DNA of 64,000 nt from Rhynchosporium graminicola. Taxonomy: Eukaryota; Ascomycota; Leotiomycetes; Helotiales; Ploettnerulaceae. How positions within the stretch are numbered: position 1 is the stretch's first letter; each line of letters opens with the position of its first letter. The notes below the pieces were generated by a model, which was not told the DNA's origin, did no database searches, and was given only the letters and a program-made list of their open reading frames with translations. Location of the stretch: positions 572,152-636,151 of the forward strand of contig FJUW01000025.1 of assembly GCA_900074885.1 (NCBI GenBank). The letters run 5' to 3'. Below are positions 27,696 through 38,464 of the stretch, piece after piece. The translations under genes were made by a program, and so were the position numbers.

Positions 27696-29974
27696 CTACT
27701 TTAGATGCATAGCTCTCTTGGCGTTTTCATAGACTACGTAAGTGATGCTGACAGCAGGAACAACCTTCAGCAGATTCGGCGTGATGCCCTTGAAGAGTCC
27801 CTTGAATCCCTCGTTCTGGACTGTCTTTCGTGCAACATCTACAATTCCGTCATAAGTTGGAGGATGTAGGACAGTTCTGTTATGATATTAGTGCCGGTCT
27901 CTCAATACCACAATCAGGAACTTACCCTTGGGCTTGAAGTCTCGTACGAAGGAGATTGATGGGATATACTATGCTTGCACCAAAGGCTCCAGAGAATGCT
28001 CCTATACATCCTGTAGCAAAAGAACCTGGGAGCGCATCTTCTTCATGACAGCCCAGGATCCTGGCATTGCGCTCTGCAAGCCGTCCTTTGAGGTATTCGA
28101 AGGTTCCTAGGTCAATGGCCGAGTATGGAAACATTCCAATAAGCCCCATCGTTAAGCCTCGATACCCAGACTTTACAGGTCCTTGTTGGATCATCTTCTT
28201 TGCCGTGGCGGTAATAAGGGCGTTGCCATGTAGACCGCCTGATACAGTCTCGCATTGCATGCTAACCTTGTGAGCTTCCCATAACGAAGAACAATGGTGA
28301 GAGACTACTTACCGGAACTTCAGGGTATCTAGTGGGTAAACGAACAATCTATGGATTGTCAGCTTAGATTACAAAATACCTGGATGGGAAAACGAACTGG
28401 GATACCATGCCACCCATTCCTCCAGCGAAGAACTTCGAGTAGCCATTGATGTTTTGGGGATCGTTGTGGCCTTCCATATGTGCCATAACTCTCTTAGCGA
28501 ATTCGTAGGATCCAAATTTGATCGCCGATTCGGGCATGACTTTGACAACATTCAATCCGTTACCTGTAGAGTCAGACCCACCTTCTAGATTTTCCTGGGA
28601 AGATTCATTTACCTGCAAACAAGCTTCTCATCCCGCCAGCTTTCCACAACTCTTTGGTAGCATCAATGAGAGGGCGGCCGACCGTCTTGGCTACACCAAC
28701 AGCATCGCCCTGCTTTACTGCATCAAGAGACTTTTTTGCAGGTCCGATGTTGGCAATGAGATAGACCTTCAATCGATCTAGGGGAGCAGTAGAGGTTCTA
28801 GAGATGACTCCTGCAACAGCTCCTGCTGCGAAATAGCCTGGATCAGGCAGAATGTCCGTCAGCAATATTTTCTCTCCAGGCTTGATTTCCCCCGAAACGT
28901 TTTTCTTTCTGTCCTCGGCCGTTTTCGTTGTTTCTGATTTTGAGTTGGATGTGGTAGGGAGGAGCAGGTCGACAAGCGATTCTGGAATTTTCGTTGCTGC
29001 AGCATCTGCTGACATTTCCGAATCGGGTACGAGCTGTAGCGGTGCTGCATCGATAGATAACGATTGATTGACTTTCGGTGAAGTGTCCGCAATTTTGAAG
29101 ATGGCGCCAAACAAGACTGACAGGGACGAAAATCGAGATTGTGATTTCATACCTAGGCCTTCAAGGGTTTCCTCGCTGATTGAAGTATCACCCTCAGCGT
29201 TCAATTGGACACCGGATGAGTAATAAGACATAACAGCCTTTAAACCAGGACTCTTTTGTGTTGGCAAGAAGAGTAGAAAATCTCTGCAAGAACGTCAGCT
29301 TTGTATCTTCAGATGTATTGACCGAATCGTGTCGCTGCTCAGATCGGAATAATGTATTGCAAATAGTCTCTTACCTCCACTCCTCGAAACTGATATAGCC
29401 CTATGTTCTAATTAGTATTTCTATGAAAGGCCAGCAAGCGTAGACAAACATCGTTGTTTTGATCGACCTCGCTGAAGAATTTGTCGAGCTTAGAATTTGG
29501 TACAGCCAGACCAGCTGTCTTGAAGGCAGTTTTCAGTTCGTCCTTGTTAAGCTTGCCATCTTGATTTCGGTCTATAGAATGGAACAATGTAAGGAGCTCC
29601 TTTTCGGTCTTCTCAACGAAACGCCGGAATTCTGCATATTCTTTATCAGTAACTTGAACCAAGGTAAAGAAGACGTGTAAGCCTTCGCGCTTGCCAGAGG
29701 AAGACATACCCTCGTATTGTATAACCTGATCGCCATTCTTGTCCATAGCCTTGATAACATCTTCAAGTAGGTCGCTGGCGTTCTTCAGGGCTGTAGTCGT
29801 AGTTAGGGACAGTAGCTTTCGAGGTGAACCGCGGGCAAGCTCACGATGATCAATACGGGTCAGGCCCTTCTTTAGGCCATTGAGGTCCAATTTCCCCTTG
29901 TTTTGCGCATCCAAGTTCTTCCAAAGCCTCTCAATTCTCGCATCCCTCGCATTTTGACTTTCCGGCAGCTCCAT
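27696..29974 (-). CDS. Calcium-binding mitochondrial ATP-Mg/Pi carrier (SAL1/SCaMC type)
   Basis: Nine exons give 602 residues: 29974-29845, 29790-29710, 29631-29450, 29400-29375, 29283-28613, 28563-28398, 28348-28313, 28261-27926 and 27876-27696. Four EF-hand-like loops occupy the N-terminal third, with [26 protein letters not shown] and [13 protein letters not shown] the clearest. A Ser/Lys-rich linker follows, then three carrier repeats with [19 protein letters not shown] and [10 protein letters not shown]. Family members exchange ATP-Mg for phosphate across the inner membrane when cytosolic Ca2+ rises. Exons 4 (26 nt) and 7 (36 nt) are very small but each completes a conserved motif. The intron after exon 6 uses a GTTCGT donor. 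The tail matches the family end, [10 protein letters not shown]. Confidence 0.93.
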
Positions 29975-30584
29975 CTTGATCTCGCGTTGTTATCAGTGCT
30001 CACTCATGGCCGAAGGACAGTTCGAACAAGCAAGGATTGTCGCACAAGGTCTTATCATCGAGTCGTTGTGGGAGCGATTCTTAGTCTGATACTATTCGAG
30101 TATAGTATGTCGAACGATGATGTGGTGTTTCGGTATTATTCGGATCTGTCTTCTTCTTCTCGAGGGTTAGGGATTAGTTCTTCAAAGTGAATTCGTTCAA
30201 GATTTCGTCACAAGCTTGCCCGCTCGAGCCAAGCTCGGCTGCCAAGACATCCAGTCCGGGTGGCTCTCCTGCCCTTAGCCGAAGCCATACGCGGGTTTAG
30301 GCATGCAAGTATTTAATACATTATCAAGAAATGTTTATCTGATCTGGAAAAACGTATATTTGCTTATCAGCTGTGTTTTTTTTTGGAGAACTATACAAGA
30401 CCTAGGATATTCGAAATTCTTAATATAGATTAGCAGTCTCTAGTGTTTCGATGAATACTTGGCAGCGCCAGATATGTTTTCCAATATCCTAACCAGAGTT
30501 TCTTGTTTCGACCTGGCACGTTCTTAAAAACATTCCTAACTTCAGTCCAGCTGTTCGTCAGAGGATTTTGAATTCAGGAAATAT

Positions 30585-30610
30585 GCTGCTGTAGCAGGCT
30601 GCTGTAGCAG
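30585..30610. repeat. Tandem 13-bp duplication
   Basis: The unit gctgctgtagcag occurs twice back to back (30585-30597 and 30598-30610). Each unit is itself nearly palindromic (gctgc..gcag), so a short hairpin is possible. Confidence 0.85.
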
Positions 30611-32069
30611 GGAGAAGCTGGGATGATCAGCTTCTTCCGTCCATGACCAGAGCCTCAAGTGCGGTTGGACTGCTCTTTAATCTGGACCATAGCAATCAGA
30701 ATATAAAATACTATACGTGGAAGGCTTGGGAATCCTTCGGACACCATGATACCTCAGCTTGGAATATTTAGATACGGGAAGTCGCACCACGCGCGGATTT
30801 TTGGCAGATATCACATGGAATAGACTCAAGTGGAAATCTGGGATACCTCCTTGAACATAAGGTTGTAAGCCCAACCATAGGGACCGGAAAACCATGGGCT
30901 GGGAAAGTACCTTAATAGGAGCCAGGCTATATATTGTCGAGGATCCTAAGTTGACCCTCCTAGTATCCTTTGTAAACTCCTTCTCATCTTTGATAAACTC
31001 TTCCCTTCCTTATTCTGTATCATTCTGTATCATTCTTTCTCAAGCGAGCACGTGGAGCTTCGGGGAAGTGGTCGATCTTGTTATAAGTGGATGTTTTCTT
31101 ATCTGAAAGAGTGTTGGACAGTACCTACTACCTTCTCAGTACTGATACTCTCATCTACTGAGTTGGTACATGCTTTCGAGTCTTCGTTGTTTGTTTCGTC
31201 CGATCATAATTACATAATCTGATCGCAGCATGTTTTTCTGTATCCGCAAAGTGGAAACACAAACGATAGCTGAGTTTCAGTGTCCTTCTTAAGCCTCAAA
31301 CTTGCGCAATCGTCCTCTGTTGCCAGCCTTATCTGTTCACCGAGTATCAGAAATCGGAAATGTCTGTTTTACATCAGACCCAGGGGTCGAGACAAAACTC
31401 AACTCTTCAGACTCGGACGTCAGGCCAATACCTCGTAAGTCGGGCTCGGGAATTTGTTTAAGGCTGTTAGAATCTTGCCAATCGACACTGCCATCTGTTG
31501 ATCTCGAAGCAAAACCTTCAAGTCACAAACTCTACTCGCTGACTCCGTGGTTAAAGTTCAAGCGGAACAAATGGGCGGTGTGGCCGTGTTCTGGAAACAT
31601 CAAGGCGCCCAAGCTACTGCAAGTGCGCACCCCTCACACGAAGACTGAACTGCCGAGATGGCTGCTTGGGGATGGAATCTGTTACTAGTACTTATGTCCA
31701 GTCTACGGCGGCTGTTGTCTTTCGGATTCACGCTTCACTCTATGCATGTTCCATCACAGAGTGTGGTTCATGTCTGCCGTGGGAGGTGGCTGAAGCAGGC
31801 CGGCCGACAGATTGGAGGGAGGATCCACGGCCGAGGGGGATGTGTTTGAGAGATCCAAGCGTTGATGCACGAAGTACCTACCATTCGTACCTACCTACCT
31901 ACCGTACCTTTCGTACCTCACTCAGTCATTAAGAGTAGTTAGTACGGTACGGACAGCGCTGCCAACCAGCGAGAGGAGAGAGGCAGAACGTGATAGCACT
32001 AACTAGCTACAAGTACCTACTAGGTTAGGTACCTTGGCTTGGCTTGGGTACTAGAAGTACCAGAAGTAG

Positions 32070-32125
32070 GTACCTAGGTATAGGTAATAGGTAATAGGTA
32101 ATAGGTATAGGTATAGGTATTGGTA
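32070..32125. repeat. AGGTA/TAGGTAAT-type microsatellite
   Basis: Imperfect tandem units taggta and taggtaa run through this stretch, continuing a looser CTAC/GTAC repeat zone that begins near 31880. Confidence 0.85.
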
Positions 32126-32337
32126 CTTCATCCGGGATCCAGTGGGAGCAAGGATGTTGTTGTATTCTGGCTGCTCTATGGCGTCCGTGTAGTTTCGCAC
32201 ATAGTTGATAGTCCAGTCTAGTAAGAAAGTTCCGTACATACCTATACCTAGTATACTTGTAGTATTGTAGAAGTACTGAGTAGTAACCGCCCTTGGAGTT
32301 GGTTTTCGGCGGTTCATGGCGCCAATTGTCCACAGCC

Positions 32338-32362
32338 CCAGCCAGCCAGCCAGCCAGCCAGC
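32338..32362. repeat. CCAG microsatellite
   Basis: Tandem CCAG units, about five to six copies, in the gene-free region. Confidence 0.9.
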
Positions 32363-32445
32363 GGACAGCAAGTGTTGCAAATCCCAACCCGTCAAGGTCC
32401 AGATGCGGTCGGGTCGAGGTGGTGGTGGCGAAGGGCCCCACCGAC

Positions 32446-32475
32446 AATCCAATCCAATCCAATCCAATCCAATCC
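32446..32475. repeat. AATCC microsatellite, six units
   Basis: Six perfect AATCC units. Minus-strand frames across it give artificial repeats of Trp-Ile-Gly-Leu-Asp, which is not a protein. Confidence 0.95.
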
Positions 32476-32687
32476 AGTGGAGCTGGAGCTGGAGGTGGAG
32501 CTAGAGTCAGGTGATCCGTCGGTGAGCGCGAGCCGACGGCTACCCACACCACAGAACAAGGGAGCATTCAATATTGGCTTCGAAACATACATACCATGCC
32601 TAACTACTCAGTCAGACAATGGAGAACGATATGAAGATCCAAATATCTGAATATCTGAATATCCAATATCTCAATTGAAATAGCAAT

Positions 32688-32711
32688 GACAACGACAACG
32701 ACAACGACAAT
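32688..32711. repeat. ACAACG microsatellite
   Basis: Tandem AACGAC hexamers, about three and a half units, just upstream of the CT-rich leader. Confidence 0.9.
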
Positions 32712-33244
32712 CGCAATAGCATCATCATCATAGTTCAACTTGGTCCTCTCTATTGATACTACTAAACAAAGAACCTCGAAGCCCACTTGCATCTGCACCT
32801 CTGCCTCGTTTCTCGGGCCAAATCTTCGTCATGCGCGCTACTCGATGCCGCCCGATAATTGGCTAGGGTTAGTTTTAAATGGAGCCCCCCAGTACACACC
32901 TCAGGCAAGCACGCCCCTTCTCTCACCATGGACTCTGTTCCCTCCCCCTCCCAACCTCCCTTTCCATCTCACATCAAATATCACACCATCACATCTCCTC
33001 CATCTCAACACTACTTCCGTTCGACAGCACTCGACCACATACCATACAAGCATAGATACATACATACCACTGCTACGATATCAACAATTCGCTTTCATCG
33101 CATTCAAACTGTTACCACGCCAGGAAAAATCTGCCACACCGTTTCTGTCCCATTTGTTGTTCACAGCCTCTTCGCATCAATAACCCCAACCAACCAACCA
33201 TCGAAACTCACCCACTCACTCAAAGACATTCATGAGCCGGTAGC

Positions 33245-33814
33245 ATGTCTTCCTTCTACACTTACAACAATCACCAACACCCTACTGCTGCTCATGCACA
33301 GTCGGCATCATCACATCACAGTGGTCGAGGCCGCAGAGCTCCTCGTGTATCGCAAAACCTTCACAAGCAATTCCGGGGGGTGGCCAGAAAAGAGGAGGAG
33401 GATAAGGCGGGAAGAGAGTTTCGTCTGCAATTCGAAGCCGCCCGCTCCTTCGACCTCCAAGATGACGTTGATTTCTGCCCGAATCTTCTCACCGAGAGTG
33501 ACCGGAGTGATTTCGGCTCCATCCATTCCTCAGCTTCAGATCGATCCTCGTTGTCTAGTGGGTCTCCAGAATCCAGTCCCCAAACCTACCAGGTAGCACC
33601 CGACACCAGTTTTACCCTCAATTCCAGCTCCGCTCCATACATGCCTTCTTCTTCTTATCAAAGTCAACCTACGTCCCTCAAACTGCATCAACCAGCTGCT
33701 ACACGAATCCGCAATGCAATCCCGATCGTTAACCCTAGCACCGGGATGTCCGTGGCCAGTCCACCTCAGAGTGTGTCACCCTCCAGGATGCAGCATTTGA
33801 ACCGTCGGTGGTAG
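33245..33814 (+). CDS. Conserved-looking small orphan with RNAIPIVNPSTG motif
   Basis: A single exon of 189 residues. No enzymatic domain is recognised. After a His/Ser-rich start there is a charged segment FRGVARKEEEDKAGREFRLQ followed by ARSFDLQDDVDFCPNLLTESD, then a Ser-rich stretch (SSASDRSSLSSGSPESSP) that looks phosphorylatable, and a C-terminal RNAIPIVNPSTGMSVASPP motif. The mix of short sharp motifs in disordered sequence suggests a regulatory adaptor. My impression is that similar proteins occur in other Pezizomycotina, but I cannot search. A long C/T-rich leader lies upstream. A frame at 32859-33596 overlaps it but is pure low-complexity leader sequence and was discarded. Confidence 0.75.
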   Translation: MSSFYTYNNHQHPTAAHAQSASSHHSGRGRRAPRVSQNLHKQFRGVARKEEEDKAGREFRLQFEAARSFDLQDDVDFCPNLLTESDRSDFGSIHSSASDRSSLSSGSPESSPQTYQVAPDTSFTLNSSSAPYMPSSSYQSQPTSLKLHQPAATRIRNAIPIVNPSTGMSVASPPQSVSPSRMQHLNRRW

Positions 33815-35411
33815 ATCGTCTCTTCTTTTGTTCCAAACATTGGCAGAGTTGATCTTACACCTTCGCAATAACTGTTCTTTCGCATTCTTATCAAAATCTA
33901 TCATATGGAGGGCACTCTCCCTGGCATCGACAATCCTTCCAAGTTACGGCACTTTTCACCTCAACGAATCCTTTGTACAAATTCTTACCACGACCTACCC
34001 ACCTATTCTTTGAGCCTGTAACGGCGCAACATCAATCGATTACGATACCACTGTTCAAGTAGGAGATGGTGTTTCATCCTATAATGATTCTGATTTTGAG
34101 CGCGCATTGCATATATATTCGTGACGGTGTTTGGGCTGCATTGCTTTTTGGGTGGGACAATGAAGCGGCGACTTCCATGGGTTTTATGAAAAAGAGACAC
34201 ATCCTACTTGCGTAGAACGATTTGTTTCTCTTGTTGGAGAATGGGCTGTTTCTCGGGGTGTTAATCTGGATACCTATATGGATGGCAAGATCTCTCTCTC
34301 AATCTTTTTTGTTTTCTGGTTCATAAGTAGGCGGGCTGGTTGGTATGATGTGCTTCCTTGTATGATGAGCGAGCGCTTCAGGTGTTGTGTCTTGGTTTGA
34401 TACTTTGGGGTCATGTGCTTGGCTTGGCTTTGAGCGGTTGATCTGGATGGTGCATTTTGGATCGGATGGATCATGTCTGTTTGAAGGATAGGTCGGTCTT
34501 GAATGATATACGGTCCGGTACTGGGTTGTTAGGGCCGTCTAGGACCTGCACCTGAAATATATTGTCTTCTCTCTTCTTATACCTTTTCATTTGCCACAAA
34601 GCATTCGTCGTGTCAAGTATTGAAACGAAATGGATATGGTCACAATAACAAAAAGTGTTTTCCACCACGAAGATAACGTATCTGAATCGCGAGTAGTTGC
34701 CGTCCATGTCTCCAGCTTATCCTCATGGTAATCATCCCCGATCCCAATTGGGGAAGATGGGTAATACCCCACTACCGATCATGCCAAATCCCTTAGGTCA
34801 CATCACTTGTCCTAATTTCACAGTTCTCCGCTGATTAGCTGGCTCCAATAGAGTTTACGCAGCCGCCGGATCTACAATATCTGCAAGGAAGGACATGGTA
34901 AACCAACTCAGCTCGGCTCAGTACCTCAGCATACCCCCCCCCCCTCATAACAAGCACGGGGACGAAAGTATTCATATGGTGCCTGAGCTACCGCAGTAGA
35001 TATCAGACGTAGTGTGCCTGGAATACAGGAACATGCACTTCGACCTGTAGGTTCCCTGGTAAAGGGTAAAGGCCATGCTGGAAATCGGCCAACAGGAATT
35101 CGAGGCAGTGCTAGATTGATATGATCGACCTGGGTGCTACCCAAACCGCAGACTATGTATGAATGCTCTCCAGACCTCACTCCATCACCCCGTGCTTGAA
35201 CTCAGCAAATAATCAAATTTAATCTTGAAATTGCACATAGATAGAGTCTTGATTATATGCTCCCATTCAAGACGGCACACAACGACCGAGCGGCGAGCCT
35301 GGCTTACACCTTCCCTTCACTTTTGTTCCGAATGTCCGATTTCACGTGTTTATCAAAGATATCGATCGATGCGCATGAACCCACAACTCTACAAATTCAA
35401 CAACTCATGAA
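33815..35411. other. Intergenic region with a C11 homopolymer
   Basis: It separates the orphan from the TRAF-RING gene. A run of 11 C lies at 34934-34944. Frames are short and show no similarity. It holds the promoter of the RING gene. Confidence 0.55.
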
Positions 35412-36902
35412 ATGTCCGGAACCATTACACCCACACGCCGTTCTCCAACCGCCCCATCCTCACCACAAGCCCATATTGTCTCCCAGTACTCCAGCGATGA
35501 GATCCCGAGCCCTACCGAAGGCCAGCGCCCACCAGCCCAAGATCTACGCATGTCACCCCGCCATCCCTCATCGGCAACACAGATGCAGAGGAACCGGACG
35601 CGGGTTCTTTCAAATCTCAACCTCGCCCACAACGTCGACCTCCGAGCCGTGACTTATGAAAGTATCGTAGATGAGAATCTTATGTGTCCCATCTGTCACT
35701 GTCCACTCGTCGACCCTGTCATGACAGAATGCGATCATATTTTCTGTCGCTCGTGTATAGAGGAATCAGTCACGCATAGCAGGACGTGTCCGATCGATCG
35801 ATCACCGCTAGATCAAGATGTGAGGGAGTTGAAGAGAGCACCGAAGATCGTGATTAATCAGCTAGATGGCCTGAAAGCGAAATGTCCGGCCTGCGGAATG
35901 GGATTTGCGAGGTCGATGCTGGAGAATCATCTAGAGAAGTATTGTCCGGAGACGATTATGAGATGTCCGGGACGGAATGAGGAGATAGAGTGTAGGGAGA
36001 ATGTGAAGCGCAAGTTGGCTGGGAGGGGATGCTTGCATTTTGAGACTGAGTGTATAGATTGTGGGGAAAAGTTGTTGGAGGTTGATATGGAAGAACATCG
36101 TGAGGAGATGTGTAAGGAGAGGTTTCAGGGATGTGAGTATTGTGGGGTTGAGATTCTGAGATGCAGGACGGTTGAGCATGAGAAGGTTTGTAAGGACATC
36201 ATTGCTCCTTGTCAATGGGCTGGCTATGGATGTCAACACGGAGCCAAAAGGAAAGATCTGTATCTGCATACCAACGAGTGTGGCTTTAAAACAGTCGGCC
36301 CTATGACGGATATGCTGCGCAAAGAAATCGGAGACCTCAGATCCGAAGTACGCACCCTCACGGAAGCCAACCAGCGACATGAACGCCGCCTCAAATTCAT
36401 GGAGTCCGGCACATCCCAAAACTTCACTTCACCGCCCTATCCCAGCGATCTCTCCCTCCCTTCCTCCTCTCATCTCCCCGACCCTCTTCCTACCACCGAC
36501 CCCCTCGACTCCGGACACCAATACCTGCTCTCTCTTCTCGAAGCGCAAGAGAGCAATCTCAGTCACTTATCCAGCAGTCTCACGGAATCAGAAGCTAAAC
36601 AGACGACTATGCTGTTTAATGAAACGATTCCGATGAAGAATGAGCTGGCCGAGATCAGGAGTATGCAGCAGACTACTAGTATGCATGTTAGGTGGTTGAT
36701 GAGGTTTCGGATTCAGGAGAATAGTAGAAGGGTTGTTGGAGGACCGGGGCCAGGGAATGGGTCCGGAGGGAGTGGTGGTGTGGGATCGTATGGGGCTGGA
36801 GGTGGAGGAGGAGGAGGGAGCTCGGATGGTGGTGGCGGTGATTCCATCTTGCCGAGGAGGTTGAGTGACACCATGTCAAGGGAACTGATTACAAAACTCT
36901 AA
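35412..36902 (+). CDS. RING/TRAF-type zinc-finger protein, probable E3 ubiquitin ligase
   Basis: A single exon of 496 residues. A disordered Pro/Ser-rich N-terminus is followed by a RING finger at about 93-135 (CPIC, CDHIFCRSC, then CPID, where the last ligand is Asp as in TRAF proteins). Three or more TRAF-type zinc fingers follow to about 295 (CPACGMGF, CIDCGEKLL, CEYCGVEILRC, CQWAGYGC). Then comes a coiled coil (MLRKEIGDLRSEVRTLTEANQRHERRL) and a second helical segment. The C-terminus is Gly-rich with a run of seven or more Gly. There is no MATH domain, so it is a fungal RING-TRAF protein rather than a true TRAF. Ligase activity is inferred from the RING; substrates are unknown. Confidence 0.88.
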   Translation: MSGTITPTRRSPTAPSSPQAHIVSQYSSDEIPSPTEGQRPPAQDLRMSPRHPSSATQMQRNRTRVLSNLNLAHNVDLRAVTYESIVDENLMCPICHCPLVDPVMTECDHIFCRSCIEESVTHSRTCPIDRSPLDQDVRELKRAPKIVINQLDGLKAKCPACGMGFARSMLENHLEKYCPETIMRCPGRNEEIECRENVKRKLAGRGCLHFETECIDCGEKLLEVDMEEHREEMCKERFQGCEYCGVEILRCRTVEHEKVCKDIIAPCQWAGYGCQHGAKRKDLYLHTNECGFKTVGPMTDMLRKEIGDLRSEVRTLTEANQRHERRLKFMESGTSQNFTSPPYPSDLSLPSSSHLPDPLPTTDPLDSGHQYLLSLLEAQESNLSHLSSSLTESEAKQTTMLFNETIPMKNELAEIRSMQQTTSMHVRWLMRFRIQENSRRVVGGPGPGNGSGGSGGVGSYGAGGGGGGGSSDGGGGDSILPRRLSDTMSRELITKL

Positions 36903-38464
36903 CTAGTAGAGTTCGATATTTGTGATATGAACAAAATGATAATTTGCATATTGGACTGGAAGGGGGGCGGGCGTCTGCAACTTGCATAATTACAGGTGTT
37001 TTGGTTACATTTTCAGAGGCAAATCCTGATTGATAGCTTGGCCGGTAAATCGGCGGGCGTTGAACAATATTCAACAAGGAGATACTGGAATTAGAGGAAG
37101 TCCGAATATAAATTCCAAATAGAAGCTAGCTACATCTCTCAATTAGTGAAACTAAAGAGATCTGAGTGATCATAGCTTCATATCTATCACCAAAGGAGTC
37201 TCTCCTTGCTCCCTCTCGCTCTAAAAGGAAAAAGATACATGATTCAAGCATCGTACATACTGAGAGATCTGGCGGTCCCTGCTATGGTATCTTCCAACCC
37301 ATCATTTCTCGAGTGTCACAATCAGCAGGAACCATTTCTGCCCGTCCTCCGCCCACCCCAGAAAAAAAAACACAGTACAACCTCAAGAACTCCGTCCAGA
37401 CTCTCAAATCTTCATCTTAACTCACTCACCATATTGAAATCCCTACCTAGCCCCCCTGCATCCTCAGCTCCAGCTCCAGCTCCAGCTTCAACTTCAAGCG
37501 AAAATCACAAGAGACAAAGGTTAGAAAGAAGCGAGGGGAAAAGAAAAGAAACGAAAAGAGTCTCTCTACGAGATCTACACAGACTAGAGTCGATCGTTCT
37601 TCCTGTGCGGACCCCTGGGCACCTACCTACCTACCATCATATATTCCCACAGCTCTCCCCAGCTCTCCACAGGCTCTCTCTCACCATTCTTTCAATTTCT
37701 GCTTCAATGTTATACTTATATGCAAGCCTCCCCCTCTAGAAGTGATATTATCCGTATTTACATACATACATACATACATACACACATACCTGCTAGGTCC
37801 TCACTGTACATAATATAGGTTCACACCGAGGAAATCGGGGACGATGAAAGGGAAATGATGAATACAGAAGGAGACTTTAAGATCGCTCACGAGGACTGAC
37901 TGACTGAATCGGACAAGAGGCAAAACTGTAGAGTGCTACTCTGCATGTAGTATTAGGCTATCTACTTGATTCAAAGCAAATCTGAGATATACATAAGCTG
38001 GAATAAATCAAGACGTGATGGAGATTGCTGCAGGTCTCATATTTCTAGCAAAGATCTGATTGCCTTTCGAAAACGAAAGAAACCTACCCAGTAGACAGTT
38101 CGCTTTTTGAGTTTGGTAAATTTTTTCCCGTCTCATCAGGAACTCTCATGCGGAAAGGATGTTGAAAGAACTTCTTCATCGCGAACTCCTAAATCATCTT
38201 ATTTTAGTCTTCGATGTCGAATCAAAGTCTTACTATCCTACTTCTATTACTACTATACATTGCTAGCTAGCTTCACCTATGCTCGCAGAAGTCGTCCTAT
38301 ATCAAAAGTTGGTATGGCGTAGCTTACCTTGCTAGTACAGAGATGTACGCTTAAAAGTCATCAAATCAAAGCTGGGAAAGTTGAAAAGCCAACCCGTTGT
38401 TCGTTATGCAGGTATTCACCAAAGTTTGTGCAAGAATAAAATCACACTCCGAAGCCCAACGCTC
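36903..38464. other. Convergent intergenic region with an ACAT microsatellite
   Basis: The RING gene and the glucanosyltransferase gene end toward this 1.56-kb stretch. It holds CATA tandem units at about 37760-37781 and a CT-rich segment around 37330-37480. Short frames show no similarity. Confidence 0.55.

Larger units (their letters stand above)
29975..33244. other. 3.3-kb gene-free region with repeat clusters and a CT-rich leader
   Basis: It lies between the divergent SAL1-like gene and the small orphan at 33245. Open frames are short and made of repeat translation. It contains a tandem 13-mer at 30585-30610, CTAC-type and AGGTA-type repeats from about 31880 to 32125, and three more microsatellites up to 32711. 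From about 32900 it is strongly C/T-rich, which fits a long 5' leader of the orphan gene. No transposon or RNA gene recognised. Confidence 0.6.

Noticed and set aside
32025..32567. Minus-strand frames of 138-180 codons
   Set aside because: They are made mostly of translated microsatellites (Leu-Asp-Trp-Ile-Gly repeats).
32338..32711. Possible CRISPR-like array
   Set aside because: The repeats are simple microsatellites without unique spacers, in a eukaryotic genome.
32859..33596. Plus-strand frame of 245 codons
   Set aside because: It overlaps the 189-residue orphan in another frame. Its upstream part is pyrimidine-rich leader sequence with no domain.
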